From Pomphorhynchus laevis (Eukaryota > Acanthocephala > Palaeacanthocephala > Echinorhynchida > Pomphorhynchidae): a stretch of 64,000 nucleotides of DNA. The stretch spans positions 47,301 to 111,300 of the forward strand of contig WNNJ02000663.1 in the NCBI GenBank assembly GCA_012934845.2, written 5' to 3'. Both the position numbers and the translations under genes were made by a program. This document shows, piece after piece, positions 1 through 10,973 of the stretch. How positions within the stretch are numbered: the stretch's first letter is position 1; the number at the start of each line of letters is the position of its first letter. The notes beneath the pieces are model-generated. The model searched no databases. It was not told the origin of the DNA and saw only the letters and a list, made by a program, of their open reading frames with translations.

Positions 1-919
1 TTACCGAATCCTGGCACTCTGACCCCGACGATCTTGCTATTCGTCGTCTATGTCGCTCTGGCTGTTCTCTAGTTGAATTAGCTAGTACAATTGTCTCTTC
101 CACATCTACTGCTTCTAACCATGGCGGAATTGTTGCCATTGCTCGTCACGTCACATTGTTTATTGTCTTATACTCCTTCTTTTGTTTTCGGTGACTTAAA
201 CAGAGTCAGCCGGGCGATCGTCTTGATCGCCCGGCTGACTCTGACTCTATCACTTTAACTAATCTTTTTTTCTAATTTAAACTATAAAATACTTTAAACA
301 AGCCTAACTCAGATTCTCGGCGGTGCTCTCGACATCATTGCTGTTCCTAACTGCTTCAATGACTATACCTCCTTGTCAATTACTGATCCTGGTTTGTCCG
401 ATCATTTCCTTGTCACTCTTAACATCACACGTCACTATTTTCCTTCTCAGCCTTTACCATTATCTACACCAAGTAAAAGCTAGAAGCTTCTCGATATCCC
501 TATTCTTTGCACAGCCTTACTCAATTCTTCACTCTTTTCACTTCCTCTTAATTATCTCTTTCCTGATGATCTCTGCATTCTGTGTGATTCTGAACTTATG
601 TCTATCATCAATAACCTTCTGCCTAGTCGACTCCGACATTCTCAGCGCTTGCGCCATCCTAACTTGTTCGATTCTGACTGTAGTCTTTCAAAGCGTCGAC
701 TCCGTCACTCTTTCCGTGTGTATAATCGCTTTCTTAAACGTTCTCCCAACTCACTCACTCCGAATCTCCGTGATTCCTACTTTTCTCTACGCCGTTCACA
801 TCTTATTCTTATACGTACTAAACGTACTATCTTTTGGCGAAATCAACTCGAGTCATCTTCCAACTCTAAATCTCATTAGAAAATCTTAAACTCAATTCTT
901 TCACGATTATCTACTTCTT
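1..919 (+). pseudogene. L2-1 non-LTR retrotransposon fragment (endonuclease end to RT linker)
   Basis: This stretch follows the same order as the better copy at 10937-13838: the endonuclease from its TESWH-like motif, then the basic linker (SKRRLRHSFRVYNRFLKRSP at about 690-750) before the RT. It is broken into several frames by small indels and has a fold-back insertion at 202-242. It starts outside the window and stops near 919, where it abuts the 3' end of an opposite-strand copy. It lacks the RT catalytic region, so it is a dead fragment. The pyrimidine-rich sense strand is typical of this family. Confidence 0.8.
202..242. repeat. Perfect fold-back hairpin inside L2-1
   Basis: Two perfect 18-nt arms (AGAGTCAGCCGGGCGATC and its complement) flank the 5-nt loop GTCTT. 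The right arm is normal L2-1 coding sequence (compare 11456-11475 and the - strand copies). The left arm replaces a few bases and is an inverted copy of the right arm. This looks like a templated snap-back insertion. Confidence 0.85.
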
Positions 920-924
920 GTAAT

Positions 925-1211
925 AATACAATAATTTATTTAACGTGGCAAATGCGTGCAAAATGCACGCTTACATGACCACTAACAAAAAAAGAACATC
1001 AAAAGTCACAGATAATTAGTTAATTGTTGAAATGGAATTGGATTTGGCGTTTGAAGCACGGCATAGATGTTGATTGGCGGATATGAATAGGCAGTTGATT
1101 CCACAAGAGAGGAGCAGCCACAACGAAAGAGCGGAAGCCAAAAGAGGTAGAGTAGATTGGAATATCGAAAAGAAGGGAATTACGGGAATGCAGATTACAA
1201 TACACAGTACG
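925..1211 (-). pseudogene. L2-1 3' terminal fragment
   Basis: On the - strand 1205-1020 encodes the L2-type C-terminus (RSFVVAAPLLWNQLPIHIRQ) followed by a stop, a short 3' UTR and the terminal stem-loop at 954-970 with its ATTTGCCACGTTAAATAAAT tail. It is cut at its 5' side at about 1211, where a + strand L2-1 piece begins. Confidence 0.85.
954..970 (-). other. L2 3' terminal stem-loop
   Basis: GCGTGCA/TGCACGC stem close to the element 3' end, followed on the - strand by the conserved ATTTGCCACGTTAAAT tail. The same structure lies at the 3' end of the other L2 copies. Confidence 0.75.
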
Positions 1212-2074
1212 ATCTTAGTGTTTCTGCTTCCGACTGTCTTGTCTCAATTTCCAATCATATTTCTTCCCTTCGCCTTTCTCTGAATCCTGATAAATCCAAA
1301 ATTATGTGGATCCTACCTCGACGCCTCGGCTTCGAACCTCCCTCCGTATCATTAAATTCTAAAATTCTTCCTATCGTTGATAATCTCGTTTTCCTAGGCT
1401 TCCATTTTGACAACCGACTTTCACTTAAACCTTTCGTTAGAGATAAAGTACGCTCATCTACTTGATACTCCGCAACCTCCGTCAAGTTCGTAGATTGATC
1501 GATTTCCCTTCTTGTATGACTCTCATATCATCTCTCCTTTTTTCTAGACTCGATTATTGTCTTAGTCTATTTTCCAACTCACCTAAATCCACTCTTCTTC
1601 CCCTACAACGCATCGTCAACGCAGCTGTCCGAATTCTCCTCCGTCTTCGTCGTTTTGATCACACATCCTACCATCTTGCTTCTCTCGATTTGCCTACAAT
1701 TTATTGTCGTGTTCAAATTCGTCTTCTTATCGTTGCTTTCCGCCTTGTAACTTTTCATACCCCTTCATTTCTCAACCTTCCTTTTCTTGATAATTCTCGT
1801 CCTGTTTACTGCTCCTTGCGTTCCTGTAATTCCCTTCTTTTACATGTCCCAAACTACTCTACCTCCTTTGGACTCCGCTCCTTCCTGGTGGCTGCTCCTC
1901 TATCGTGGAATCATCTGTCCATTCATATACGCCAATCAACTTCCCTGCAGTGCTTCAAACGACAAATCCGATCCCATCTGAACAATTTAACTGCTTGACT
2001 TTCTCATTTTTGTTTGTGGACTTGTAAGCGTACAGCTTGTACGCATTTGCCACATTAAATAAATTTGTATTATT
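1212..2074 (+). pseudogene. L2-1 RT C-terminal half with 3' end
   Basis: The sequence enters within the RT just after the catalytic motif (HDLSVSASDCL-like at 1218) and continues through the thumb region (ILRNLRQVRRLIDFPSCMTL, from 1462) to the C-terminus (LRSFLVAAPLSWNHLSIHIR) and stop at 1996-1998. A frameshift near 1465 separates the two readable parts. The 3' UTR with stem-loop 2028-2044 completes it. It is a 5'-truncated insertion, the usual outcome of incomplete target-primed reverse transcription. Confidence 0.85.
2028..2044 (+). other. L2 3' terminal stem-loop (A-T variant)
   Basis: GCGTACA/TGTACGC stem. Compared with GCGTGC/GCACGC in other copies, a G-C pair is replaced by A-T on both sides, which keeps the pairing. 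It is followed by ATTTGCCACATTAAATAAAT. Confidence 0.75.
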
Positions 2075-4582
2075 ACGAGAATTGTCGAGAAAATAAAGGT
2101 TGAGAAATGAAGGGGTATGAGAAGTTATAAGGCGAAAAGCAATGATAAGAAGACGAATTTGAACACGACAATAAATGGTAGGCCAATCAAGAGAAACAAG
2201 ACAGTGGGATGTATGATCATAACGACGAAGACGGAAGAGAACTCGAACGGCAGCGTTGATGATGCGTTGTAAAGGAAGAAGAGTGGATTTAGGTGAGTTG
2301 GAAAATAGACTAAGACAATAATCAAGTCTTGAGAAAAGAAGAGAAGATATGAGAGTCATACAAGAAGGGAAATCGATCAATCTACGAACTTGACTGAGAT
2401 TGCGGAGTATCAAGGTAGATGAGCGTACTTTATCACTAACGAAAGGTTTAAGTTAAATTCGGTTGTCAAAATGGAAGCCTAAGAAAACGAGATTATCAAC
2501 GATAGGAAGAATTGTAGAATTTAATGATACAGAGGGAAGTTCTAAGCCGAAGCGTCGAGGTAGGATCCACATAATTTTAGATTTATCAAGATTTAGAGAA
2601 AAGCGAAGGGAAGAAAGATGATTAAAAATTGAGACAAGACAGTCGGAAGCAGAAACACTAAGATCATGAATACGACAAACAGGTGCATGATCATAGATGA
2701 GAATGTCATCAGCATATTGCACAACATGGAAGTTAAATTTATGAGAAATCGAAGACAAGTCACCGAGAAGAAGAGAGAAAAGCATAGGGCCTAATACGGA
2801 GCCTTGTAAAACACCGGATGGAATAGACGAAACATGGGAGAGAGAAGAGTTAGAATATACGCGAAATGTACGGTTTGATAGATATGAAGAAAACCATGAT
2901 ACAGTGGGTAAAGAGAAGCCATAATCATGACGAAGCGATGTAGAAGAATCGAGTGATCGACGATGTCAAAAGCAGAAGACAGATCAAGAGAAACTATGAC
3001 ACTACATAATGTATGATCGCGCGAGATGAGTAAGTCATTATAAACTTCAAGACAGGCAATTTCAGTAGAGTGATTAGAGCGAAAAGGAGCTTGAAAGGGA
3101 GGAAACAAGTTAGAGGAAAAGAGATATGTATTAACTTGCTTGAGAACGAGACGCTCAAGGAGTTTAGAGAGGGTTGGGAGAAGTGAGATTGGACGGTACG
3201 AAGGATGGTAGTGAGGAGTCGAGAGATTGCTCTTTGATGATAGGACGAACAGTGCCGCATTTCCAGATGGAAGGAAATGTACGGCTACGGATGGACGAGT
3301 TGAACAATGTGGTTAGGAAGGGTGAGATAGAGGAGCAGATATTTTTAAGCAAGTGAGTTGGAATTGGGTCAGAAGGAGAGGTTTTATTAGGTAATGACAG
3401 CAGAACCGAAGAAACTTCATCAGACGAAACGGGAAGAAGGTGGAATAGTTCTGGGAGGGAAGTATTTAAAGAGAAGAGTGGGTACAAGGGGGCTACGGGT
3501 AGTAGGGAAAGTAAATTAGATAGCTTAGTTTCTAGATAATAAGAAAATTCATCAGGATTTATATTACAAGAAGTAGATGATCGTGAAAGAATTGAGTTTA
3601 AGATTTTCCAATGAGATTTAGAGTTGGAAGATGACTCAAGTTGATTTCGCCAAAAGATAGTACGTTTAGTACGTATAAGAATAAGATGTGAACGGCGTAG
3701 AGAAAAGTAGGAATCACGGAGATTTGGAGTGAGTGAGTTGGGAGAACGTTTAAGAAAGCGATTATACACACGAAAAGAGTGACGGAGTCGACGCTTAGAA
3801 AGACTACAGTCAGAATCGAACCAGGGAGCATGGCGCAAGCGCTGAGGGCGTCGGAGTCGACTAGGCAAAAGTTTATAGATTATAGACATAAGTTCAAGAT
3901 CAAACAGAATACAGAGATCATCGGGAGAGAGATAGTTACGAGGAAGTGAAAAGAGTGAAGAATTGAGTAAGGCTGTGCAGAGAATAGGGATATCGAGAAG
4001 TTTTTAGGGTCGACTTGGAGTGGATATTGGTGGAGGCAAGGAAGGATGATCGGGACGAGTTAGAGTAAGAGTGACAAGGAAATGATCAGACAAACCGGGA
4101 TCAGTAATTGACAAGGAAGTATAGTCATTGAAGCAGATAGGGACAGCAATGATGTCGAGAGAACTGCCGAGAATATGAGTTGGGCTTGTTGAAAGTAGTT
4201 TATTATTAAAATCAGAAAATAGATTTGTTAAAGTGATAGAGTTATAGTCAGCCGGGCGATCAAGACGAATGTTTAAGTCACTGAGAACAAAAGAAGGAGT
4301 ATCAGACAAATGAACAGTGAGACATAAGATCTGCAAGGTCGTTAAAGAAGATACGTGAGGGGGCAACTGAACCTGGACGGTATACAATCACAAGTTCCAG
4401 AGGGAAAGGAGTTGATAATCTGCATATGAGTAATTCGAACGAGGTGTAACGGATGTTAACGTTAATTTTACGTAAAGACATTGGGTGACGAGCAATGGCA
4501 ACTATACCGCCATGGTTAAAAGCAGTAGATGTATGAGAGGCAATTGGACGAGCTGATTCAACTAAAGAACAACCATTACAAT
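2075..4582 (-). pseudogene. L2-1 element, truncated at both ends
   Basis: The - strand runs from the endonuclease (GCSLVESARP, about 4580) through the DFN-type motif region, linker (3889-3650), RT fingers (YRPIS-equivalent region near 3180), the catalytic YADD (about 2720) and the thumb, ending at FLDNSR near 2080. At least four frame changes break it into pieces, including 3889-3164, 3108-2791, 2785-2453 and 2413-2080. The 3' UTR is missing: the piece abuts the 3' end of the neighbouring + strand copy. The 5' end is cut within the endonuclease. Confidence 0.85.
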
Positions 4583-4622
4583 TATTTGTAATAATAATAC
4601 AAACGTATTTAATGTGGAAAAT

Positions 4623-4639
4623 GCGTACAAGCTGTACGC
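4623..4639 (-). other. L2 3' terminal stem-loop (A-T variant)
   Basis: GCGTACA/TGTACGC stem on the - strand, with the ATTT(T)CCACATTAAAT-type tail just beyond it. It marks the 3' end of the element at 4590-8621. Confidence 0.75.
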
Positions 4640-4668
4640 TTACAAGACCACAAACAAAAATGAAAAAG

Positions 4669-7257
4669 TCAAGCGGATAAATTGTTAAAATGGGATCGGA
4701 TTTGTCGTTTGAAGCACTGCAGGGAAGTTGATTGGCGTATATGAATAGGCAGTTGATTCCACAAGAGAGGAGCAGCCACAACGAAAGAGCGGAAGCCAAA
4801 AGAGGTAGAGTAGATTGGGATATGGAAAAGAAAGGAATTACGGGAATGCAGAGAACAATACACAGTACCAGAATTGTCGAGAAAATAAAGGTTGAGAAAT
4901 GAAGGGGTATGAGAAGTTATAAGGCGAAAAGCAATGATAAGAAGACGAATTTGAACACGACAATAAATGGTAGGCCAATCAAGAGAAACAAGACAGTGGG
5001 ATGTATGATCATAACGACGAAGACGGAAGAGAACTCGAACGGCAGCGTTGATGATGCGTTGTAAAGGAAGAAGAGTGGATTTATGTGAGTTGGAAAATAG
5101 AATAAGACAGTAATCAAGTCATGAGAAAAGAAGAGAAGATATGAGAGTCATACAAGAAGGGAAATCGATCAATCTACGAACTTGACTGAGATTGCGGAGT
5201 ATCAAGGTAGATGAGCGTACTTTATCACTAACGAAAGGTTTAAGTGAAATTCGGTTGTCGAAATGAAAGCCTAGGAAAATGAGATTATCAACGATAGGAA
5301 GAATTGTAGAATTTAGTGATACGGAGGGAAGTTCTAAGCCGATGCGTCGAGGTAGGATCCACATAATTTTAGATATATCCGGATTCAGAGAAAGGCAAAA
5401 AGAAGAAAGATGGTTTGAAATTGAGACAAGACAGTCGGAAGCAGAAACACTAAGATCATGAATACGACAAACAGGTGCATGATCATAGATGAGAATGTCA
5501 TCAGCATATTGCATAACATGGAAGTTAAATTTATGAGAAATCGAAGACAAATCACCAAGAAGAAGAGAGAAAAGTATAGGGCCTAATACGGAACCTTGTG
5601 GAACACCGAACGGAATGGACGAAGGATGGGAGAGAGAAGAGTTAGAATATACGCGAAATGTACGGTTTGATAGATATGAAGAAAACCATGATACAGTGGG
5701 TAAAGAGAAGCCATAATCATGACGAAGGCGATGGAGAAGAATCGAGTGATCGACGATGTCAAAAGCAGACGATAGATCAAGAGAAACTATGACACTACAT
5801 AATTTATGATCGCGCGAGATGAGTAAGTCATTATAAACTTTAAGACATGCAATTTTAGTAGAGTAATTAGAGCGAAAAGCGGCTTGGAAGGGAGGAAATA
5901 AGTTAGAGGAATAGAGATATGTATTAACTTGCTTAAGAACGAGACGCTCAAAGAGTTTAGAGAGGGTTGGGAGAAGTGAAATAGGACGGTACGAAGATGG
6001 TAGTGAGGAGTCGAGAGATTGCTTTTTGATGAGAGGACGAACAGTGGCGCATTTCCAGATGGAAGGAAATGTACGGCTACGGATGGACGAGTTGAACAAT
6101 GTGGTTAGGAAGGGTAAGATAACGGAGCAGATATTTTTAAGCAAGTGAGTGGGAATTGGGTCAGAAGGAGAGGTTTTATTAGGTAATGACAGCAGAACCG
6201 AAGAAACTTCATCAGACGAAACGGGAAGAAGGTGGAATAGTTCTGGGAGGGAAGTATTTAAAGAGAAGAGTGGGTACAAGGGGGCTTTGGGTAGTAGGAA
6301 AAGTAAATTAGATAGCTTAGTTTCTAGATAATAAGAAAATTCATCAGGATTTATATTACAAGGGGTAGATGATCGTGAAAGAATTGAGTTTAAGATTTTC
6401 CAATGAGATTTAGTGTTGGAAGATGACTCGAGTTGATTTCGCCAAAAGAGAGTACGTTTAGTACGTATAAGAATGAGATGTGAACGGCGTTGAGAAAAGT
6501 AGGAATTACGAAGATTTGGAGGGAGTGAGTTGGGTGAACGTTTAAGAAAGCGTTTATACATACGAAAAGAGTGACGGAGTCGACGCTTAGAAAAACTACA
6601 GTCAGAATCGAACCAGGGAGCATGGCGCAAGCGCTGAGAGCGTCGGAGTCGACTAGGAGCATCGAGACGAGTTAGAGTAAGAGTGACAAGGAAATGATCG
6701 GACAAACCAGAATCAGTAATTGACAAAAAGGTATAGTCATTGAAGCAGATAGGCACAGCAATGATGTCGAGATCACCGCCGAGAATATGAGTTGGGCTTG
6801 TTGAAAGTAATTTATAGTTAAAATCAGAAAAAAGATTAGTTAAAGTGATAGAGTCAGAGTCAGACGGGCGATCAAGACGAATGTTAAAATCACCGAGAAC
6901 AAAAGAAAAAGTATAAGACAATGAACAGTGAGACATTAGATCTGCAAGGTCGTTAAAGAAGATACGTGATGGGGCAACTGAACCTGGACGGTATACAATC
7001 ACAAGTTCCAGAGGGAAAGGCGTTGATAATCTGCATATGAGTAATTCCAGAGCGACATAGACGACGAATAGCAAAATCGTCGTAGTCAGAGTGCTAGGAT
7101 TCGGTAATGCAAAGAATATCAATAGATAATTGATCGAAGATATCGAGAAGCATATCAGCTTTATGAACAATGGAGCCAGTATTGAATAGACCAAGACGAA
7201 AAGTATGCTTAGGAGCGAGATCGACTAGCGAAGAAGACAAGGGGAAGAGATGGGACG
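4669..7257 (-). pseudogene. L2-1 ORF2: APE endonuclease + reverse transcriptase, internally deleted
   Basis: The longest open stretch, 7194-5119, is 691 codons. It holds the endonuclease with its DFNIRLDRP motif, the RT fingers (YRPISLLPTLSK), the DLSSAFDIVDHSILLHRLR block with the first catalytic Asp, GVPQGSVLGP, and QYADDILIY. The C-terminal VAAPLLWNQLPIHIRQ block lies in the adjoining pieces 5117-4917 and 4863-4669. Two deletions are visible against the copy at 10937-13838. About 50 residues are missing between CRSG and ELLICRL near 7050. About 70 residues are missing at VTLTLTR/APSRLRR near 6660, which removes the linker start. Both deletions leave the frame largely open. The DxVDHxILLxRL block and the C-terminus point to the L2/CR1 group; there is no RNase H. 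Confidence 0.8.
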
Positions 7258-7259
7258 CC

Positions 7260-8551
7260 ATCGAATTTTTGGCCTTGTGTGAAGAACGTGAAAATTTCCG
7301 TTGATTTTACGTATAGATAAGGATGACTCGCCGTTTGTTTCACGTCGATGTTTTTCAATGCGAGCTAAATTGAGCTGGGCAATATCAGAAGGGGAGCGGT
7401 CAGGAAAGATACGGCAAGTAGAGGAAGTGGTAAGAAGTTTAAAACGTTGGGAGAGTACTGAAGAGGCATGTGAACTATGTCGGAAAACGATTTTTACGAG
7501 TGGAGGACTGAGATGATTGGATTTAGTGGATTTGATAAAACGAATAAAGGATACAGGAGCGATATTATTGAAGAGTGATGGGTTATCATCAGGTAGAATG
7601 GTTGCTAGGATAGACCTGAAAGCAGATACATCATCATCGAGGCGAGATTGTGGAGAAGCAGTTTCGAAAAGCTTAAAGTTTGATATAGATTATACAGCGA
7701 TCGCGCGAAGGAAAACGATTTCGTGGAAGTGGTGGACGGACAGAGCTGGTAGGAGTCGAGGTAGATGAGCAGATAGAAGTGGAAATGACAGGGGTGCTTG
7801 ATAAAGAATTAATATTGGTTGGAGCAAGTGTGACAGGAGCGGGGTGTTTAATCGGTTGATCAGATATGTGACTGGATATGATTTTAAATGAAGGATGTAA
7901 ATTATTTGGAAGTGTTACGTTGGGAGGTAGAGTAAGGAGAATTAAAATAGGTTGGGGCATGAGTGACATGAATGGAGTGTTGAATCAGTTGATCGGAAAT
8001 GTTACTGATAATGATTTTGATGGAAGGGTGTAAATTATTGAGAGGTGATACAGGAGAGGTCGAGTAAGGAGTAGGTGAGGAGAATAAAGAAGTTTGAGAT
8101 TTATTTAGATTGAGGAAGGAATAGGAAAGAAAAGGTACGAGATGAAAAGCTTAACCGTTAGCATTGTTAGAATGAGAAAGATTAATGGAAGTTTGGTACA
8201 TAGTTAAACGAGGAGTGTGTAGAGTGTAGGTTCAATAATGGGATTATATGATGCGAAGTCAGGTGTTGATGCGAGGGAAACATCTAAAACAGCATTGGTC
8301 TGAGTGGTCGTGTGTGATACAAGAGTAGATAAGCAGGATAACTGTAGTAGTCGTACTGATGTACAAAAACCGCAAGTGAAATGTTTACGTTTATACACCG
8401 AGTGGTCGGATATTTTAACACGAACAAGTGTCCATACATCGCAATCTTTGGAATCGCATCCAACTTCAAAGCTGGTATAACCATCATTGCATTCCGATGT
8501 GGAAGATTCTTGATCAGGAACAGGGATCTGAGATCGCGCTTTTTTAGGCAT
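7260..8551 (-). pseudogene. L2-1 ORF1: zinc-finger RNA-binding protein, frame-broken
   Basis: The likely start is the ATG at 8551 (MPKKARSQIPVPDQ). Residues about 25-70 form a PHD-like zinc site: CDSKDCDVW, then the CGFC pair. The rest reads, with frameshifts, through a Ser/Thr/Pro-rich middle into the C-terminal RNA-binding-like domain. That domain is recognisable by NRFPSRDRCII and, near 7400-7260, by the reversed equivalents of SQRFKLLTTS and RIEKHRRE. ORF1 proteins of this type coat the element RNA. Several indels make this copy non-functional. Confidence 0.75.
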
Positions 8552-8621
8552 GACCTTTTGTCGATAGATTGAGCTCAATCCGTGAGCGTAGCGAGCGGAA
8601 CTGACAGGAATAATCTGGAAC

Positions 8622-9807
8622 AAACTAAGCTATCTAATTTACTTCCACAGTACCGATAGCCCACTTGTACCCACTCTTCTCTTTAAATACTTCCCTTCCA
8701 GAACTATTCCACCTTCTTCCCGTTTTGTCTGATGAAGTTTCTTCGGTTCTGCTGTCATTACCTAATAAAACCTCTCCTTCTGACCCAATTCCAACTCACT
8801 TGCTTAAAAATATCTGCTCCTCTATCTCACCCTTCCTAACCACATTGTTCAACTCGTCCATCCGTAGCCGTACATTTCCTTCCATCTGGAAATGCGCCAC
8901 TGTTCGTCCTATCATCAAAAAGCAATCTCTCGACTCCTCACTACCATCTTCGTACCGTCCAATCTCACTTCTCCCAACCCTCTCTAAACTCCTTGAGCGT
9001 CTCGTTCTCAAGCAAGTTAATACATATCTCTTTTCCTCTAACTTGTTTCCTCCCTTTCAAGCTCCTTTTCGCTCTAATCACTCTACTTAAATTGCCTGTC
9101 TTGAAGTTTATAATGACTTACTCATCTCGCGCGATCATACATTATGTAGTGTCATAGTTTCTCTTGATCTGTCTTCTGCTTTGGACATCGTCGATCACTC
9201 GATTCTTCTACATAGTCTTCGTCATTATTATGGCTTCTCTTTACCCACTGTATCATGGTTTTCTTCATATCTATCAAACCGTACATTTCGCGTATATTCT
9301 AACTCTTCTCTCTCCCATGTTTCGTCTATTCCATCCGGTGTTTTACAAGGCTCCGTATTAGGCCCTATGCTTTTCTCTCTTCTTCTCGGTGACTTGTCTT
9401 CGATTTCTCATAAATTTAACTTCCATATTGTGCAATATGCTGATGACATTCTCATCTATGATCATGCACCTGTTTGTCGTATTCATGATCTTAGTGTTTC
9501 TGCTTCCGACTGTCTTGTCTCAATTTTTAATCATCTTTCTTCCCTTCGCCTTTCTCTAAATCCTGATAATTCTAAAATTATGTGGATCCTACTTCGACGC
9601 CTCGGCTTAGAACTTTTCTCCGTATAATTAAATTCTTCAATTCTTCCTATCGTTGATAATCTGGTTTTCCTAGGCTTCCATTTTGACAACCGACTTTCAC
9701 TAAAACCTTTCGTTAGAGATAAAGTGCGCTTATATACCTTGATACTCCGCAATCTCATTCAAGTTCGTAGATTGATTGATTTACCTTCTTGTATGACTCT
9801 CATATCT
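8622..9807 (+). pseudogene. L2-1 RT fragment
   Basis: A + strand piece starting at the residues equivalent to QTKLSNLL. It covers the RT fingers (8665-9090: SSYRPISLLPTLSKLLERLV), the DLSSALDIVDHS block (9160-9200, F to L change), GVLQGSVLGP and QYADDILIY (about 9430-9460), ending in the thumb at about 9807. Stops and frameshifts occur near 9090, 9180 and 9627. At 9807 it passes directly into ORF1 of another + strand L2-1 copy. Confidence 0.85.
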
Positions 9808-10973
9808 GACCACTCAAACGGTGGAGACGTTCTGAACGCTAACAAAACAGATTTATGCTTAATAAATAAACTTGATATCTCTCAGTCGACTCAGACCGCT
9901 GTTATACATGAAACATCAACAAACGACAACATATCTTCCAATCTATCGTAGTCATCCCTTTGCTTACTAACTCCTTCGTCATCTATGAAACCCGTTCTTG
10001 AAACTTCTCTCACACACTCCTCCTTTAACTACGGATAAAACTTCCCATAATCTTCATCTTCCTAACAATGCAAACAGTAAAGGCCTTCATCTCGTACCTC
10101 ATTTCTCCTATTCATCCCCACATCTAAATACATATCATAATTCTTTCTTCTCTTCACGTACTCCTTACTCTAGCTCTACCGTATCACTTCTCAATAATTT
10201 ACATTCTTCTGTCAAAATTATCTCCAGTAACATCTCCGTTCAACCTATTCAACAATCCACTTCTGTCACACATGCTCCAACCGTATCACCTATCAATAAT
10301 TTACATTCTTCCGTCAAAATCATCTCCGAGTAACATCTCCGATCAACCGATTCAACACTCCACTCCTGTCACACATGCTCCAAACTATCTTAAATCTTCA
10401 CTAAGCACCCCGGTCATTCCCACGTCTATCTGCTCTTCTGCCTCTACTGCTACCAGGTCTTTCCGTTCACCACTACGTAATCGTTTTCCTTCGCGCGATC
10501 GATACATTATCATATCTAATTTAAAGGTTTCCGAATCTGCTTCTCCTCAATGTCGCCTCGATGATGATGTATCTGCTTTCAGGTCTATCCTAGCAACCAT
10601 TCTTCCTGATAATAATCCATCCCTCTTCAATAATATCGCTCCTGTATCTTTGATCCGTTTAAACAAATCCACTAAATCCAATCATCTCAGTCCTCCACTC
10701 CTAAAAATTGTTTTCCGACATAGTTCACATGCATCCTTGGTACTTTCCCAACGTTTTAAACTTCTTACCACTTCGTGTACTTGTCGTATCTTTCCTGACC
10801 GCTCCCCTTCTGATATTGCCAAGCTCAATTTAGCTCGCATTGAGAAACATCGACGTGAAACAAACGGCGAGTCTTCCTTATCTATATGTCAAATCAATGT
10901 AAATTTTCACGTTGTACACACAAGGCCAAAAATTCGATGGCGTCCCATCTCTCCCCCTTGTCTTCTTCGCTAG
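9808..10973 (+). pseudogene. L2-1 ORF1, N-terminally truncated
   Basis: The readable parts are a Ser/Thr/Pro-rich middle region (9998-10333, with an internally repeated block around VSxxNNLHSSVKIIS) and the C-terminal domain from about 10470 to 10973 (NRFPSRDRYII, RLDDDVSAFRSILATILP, SQRFKLLTT, RIFPDRSPSDIA, RIEKHRRETNGESS). The end, KIRWRPISPPCLLR-stop, overlaps the start of ORF2 by 37 nt in a different frame. The same C-terminal domain occurs in all L2 and CR1 ORF1s in this window. It probably binds RNA, by analogy with other LINE ORF1 proteins. Confidence 0.8.

Larger units (their letters stand above)
4590..8621 (-). mobile_element. L2-1 retrotransposon, complete ends with internal deletions
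   Basis: This - strand copy keeps its 3' stem-loop (4623-4639) and tail at one end. At the other end it keeps ORF1 and a 5' leader containing one copy of the aataatctggaactgacagg motif (about 8598-8620). Two internal deletions in ORF2 (about 6660 and 7050) shorten it relative to the copy at 9808-13925. The 5' end directly abuts a + strand L2-1 fragment beginning at 8622. ORF1 and ORF2 are described separately. Confidence 0.85.

Noticed and set aside
1955-2413. L2-1 frame appearing to continue across 2060-2075 into other sequence
   Set aside because: The last codons (after FLDNSR) read the opposite strand of the neighbouring element's 3' UTR, so this is a junction effect and not a longer protein.
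4302-4799. 165-codon - strand frame spanning two L2-1 copies
   Set aside because: It fuses the C-terminus of one copy to the endonuclease start of the next across the boundary at 4582-4600, and uses a shifted frame in the first part.
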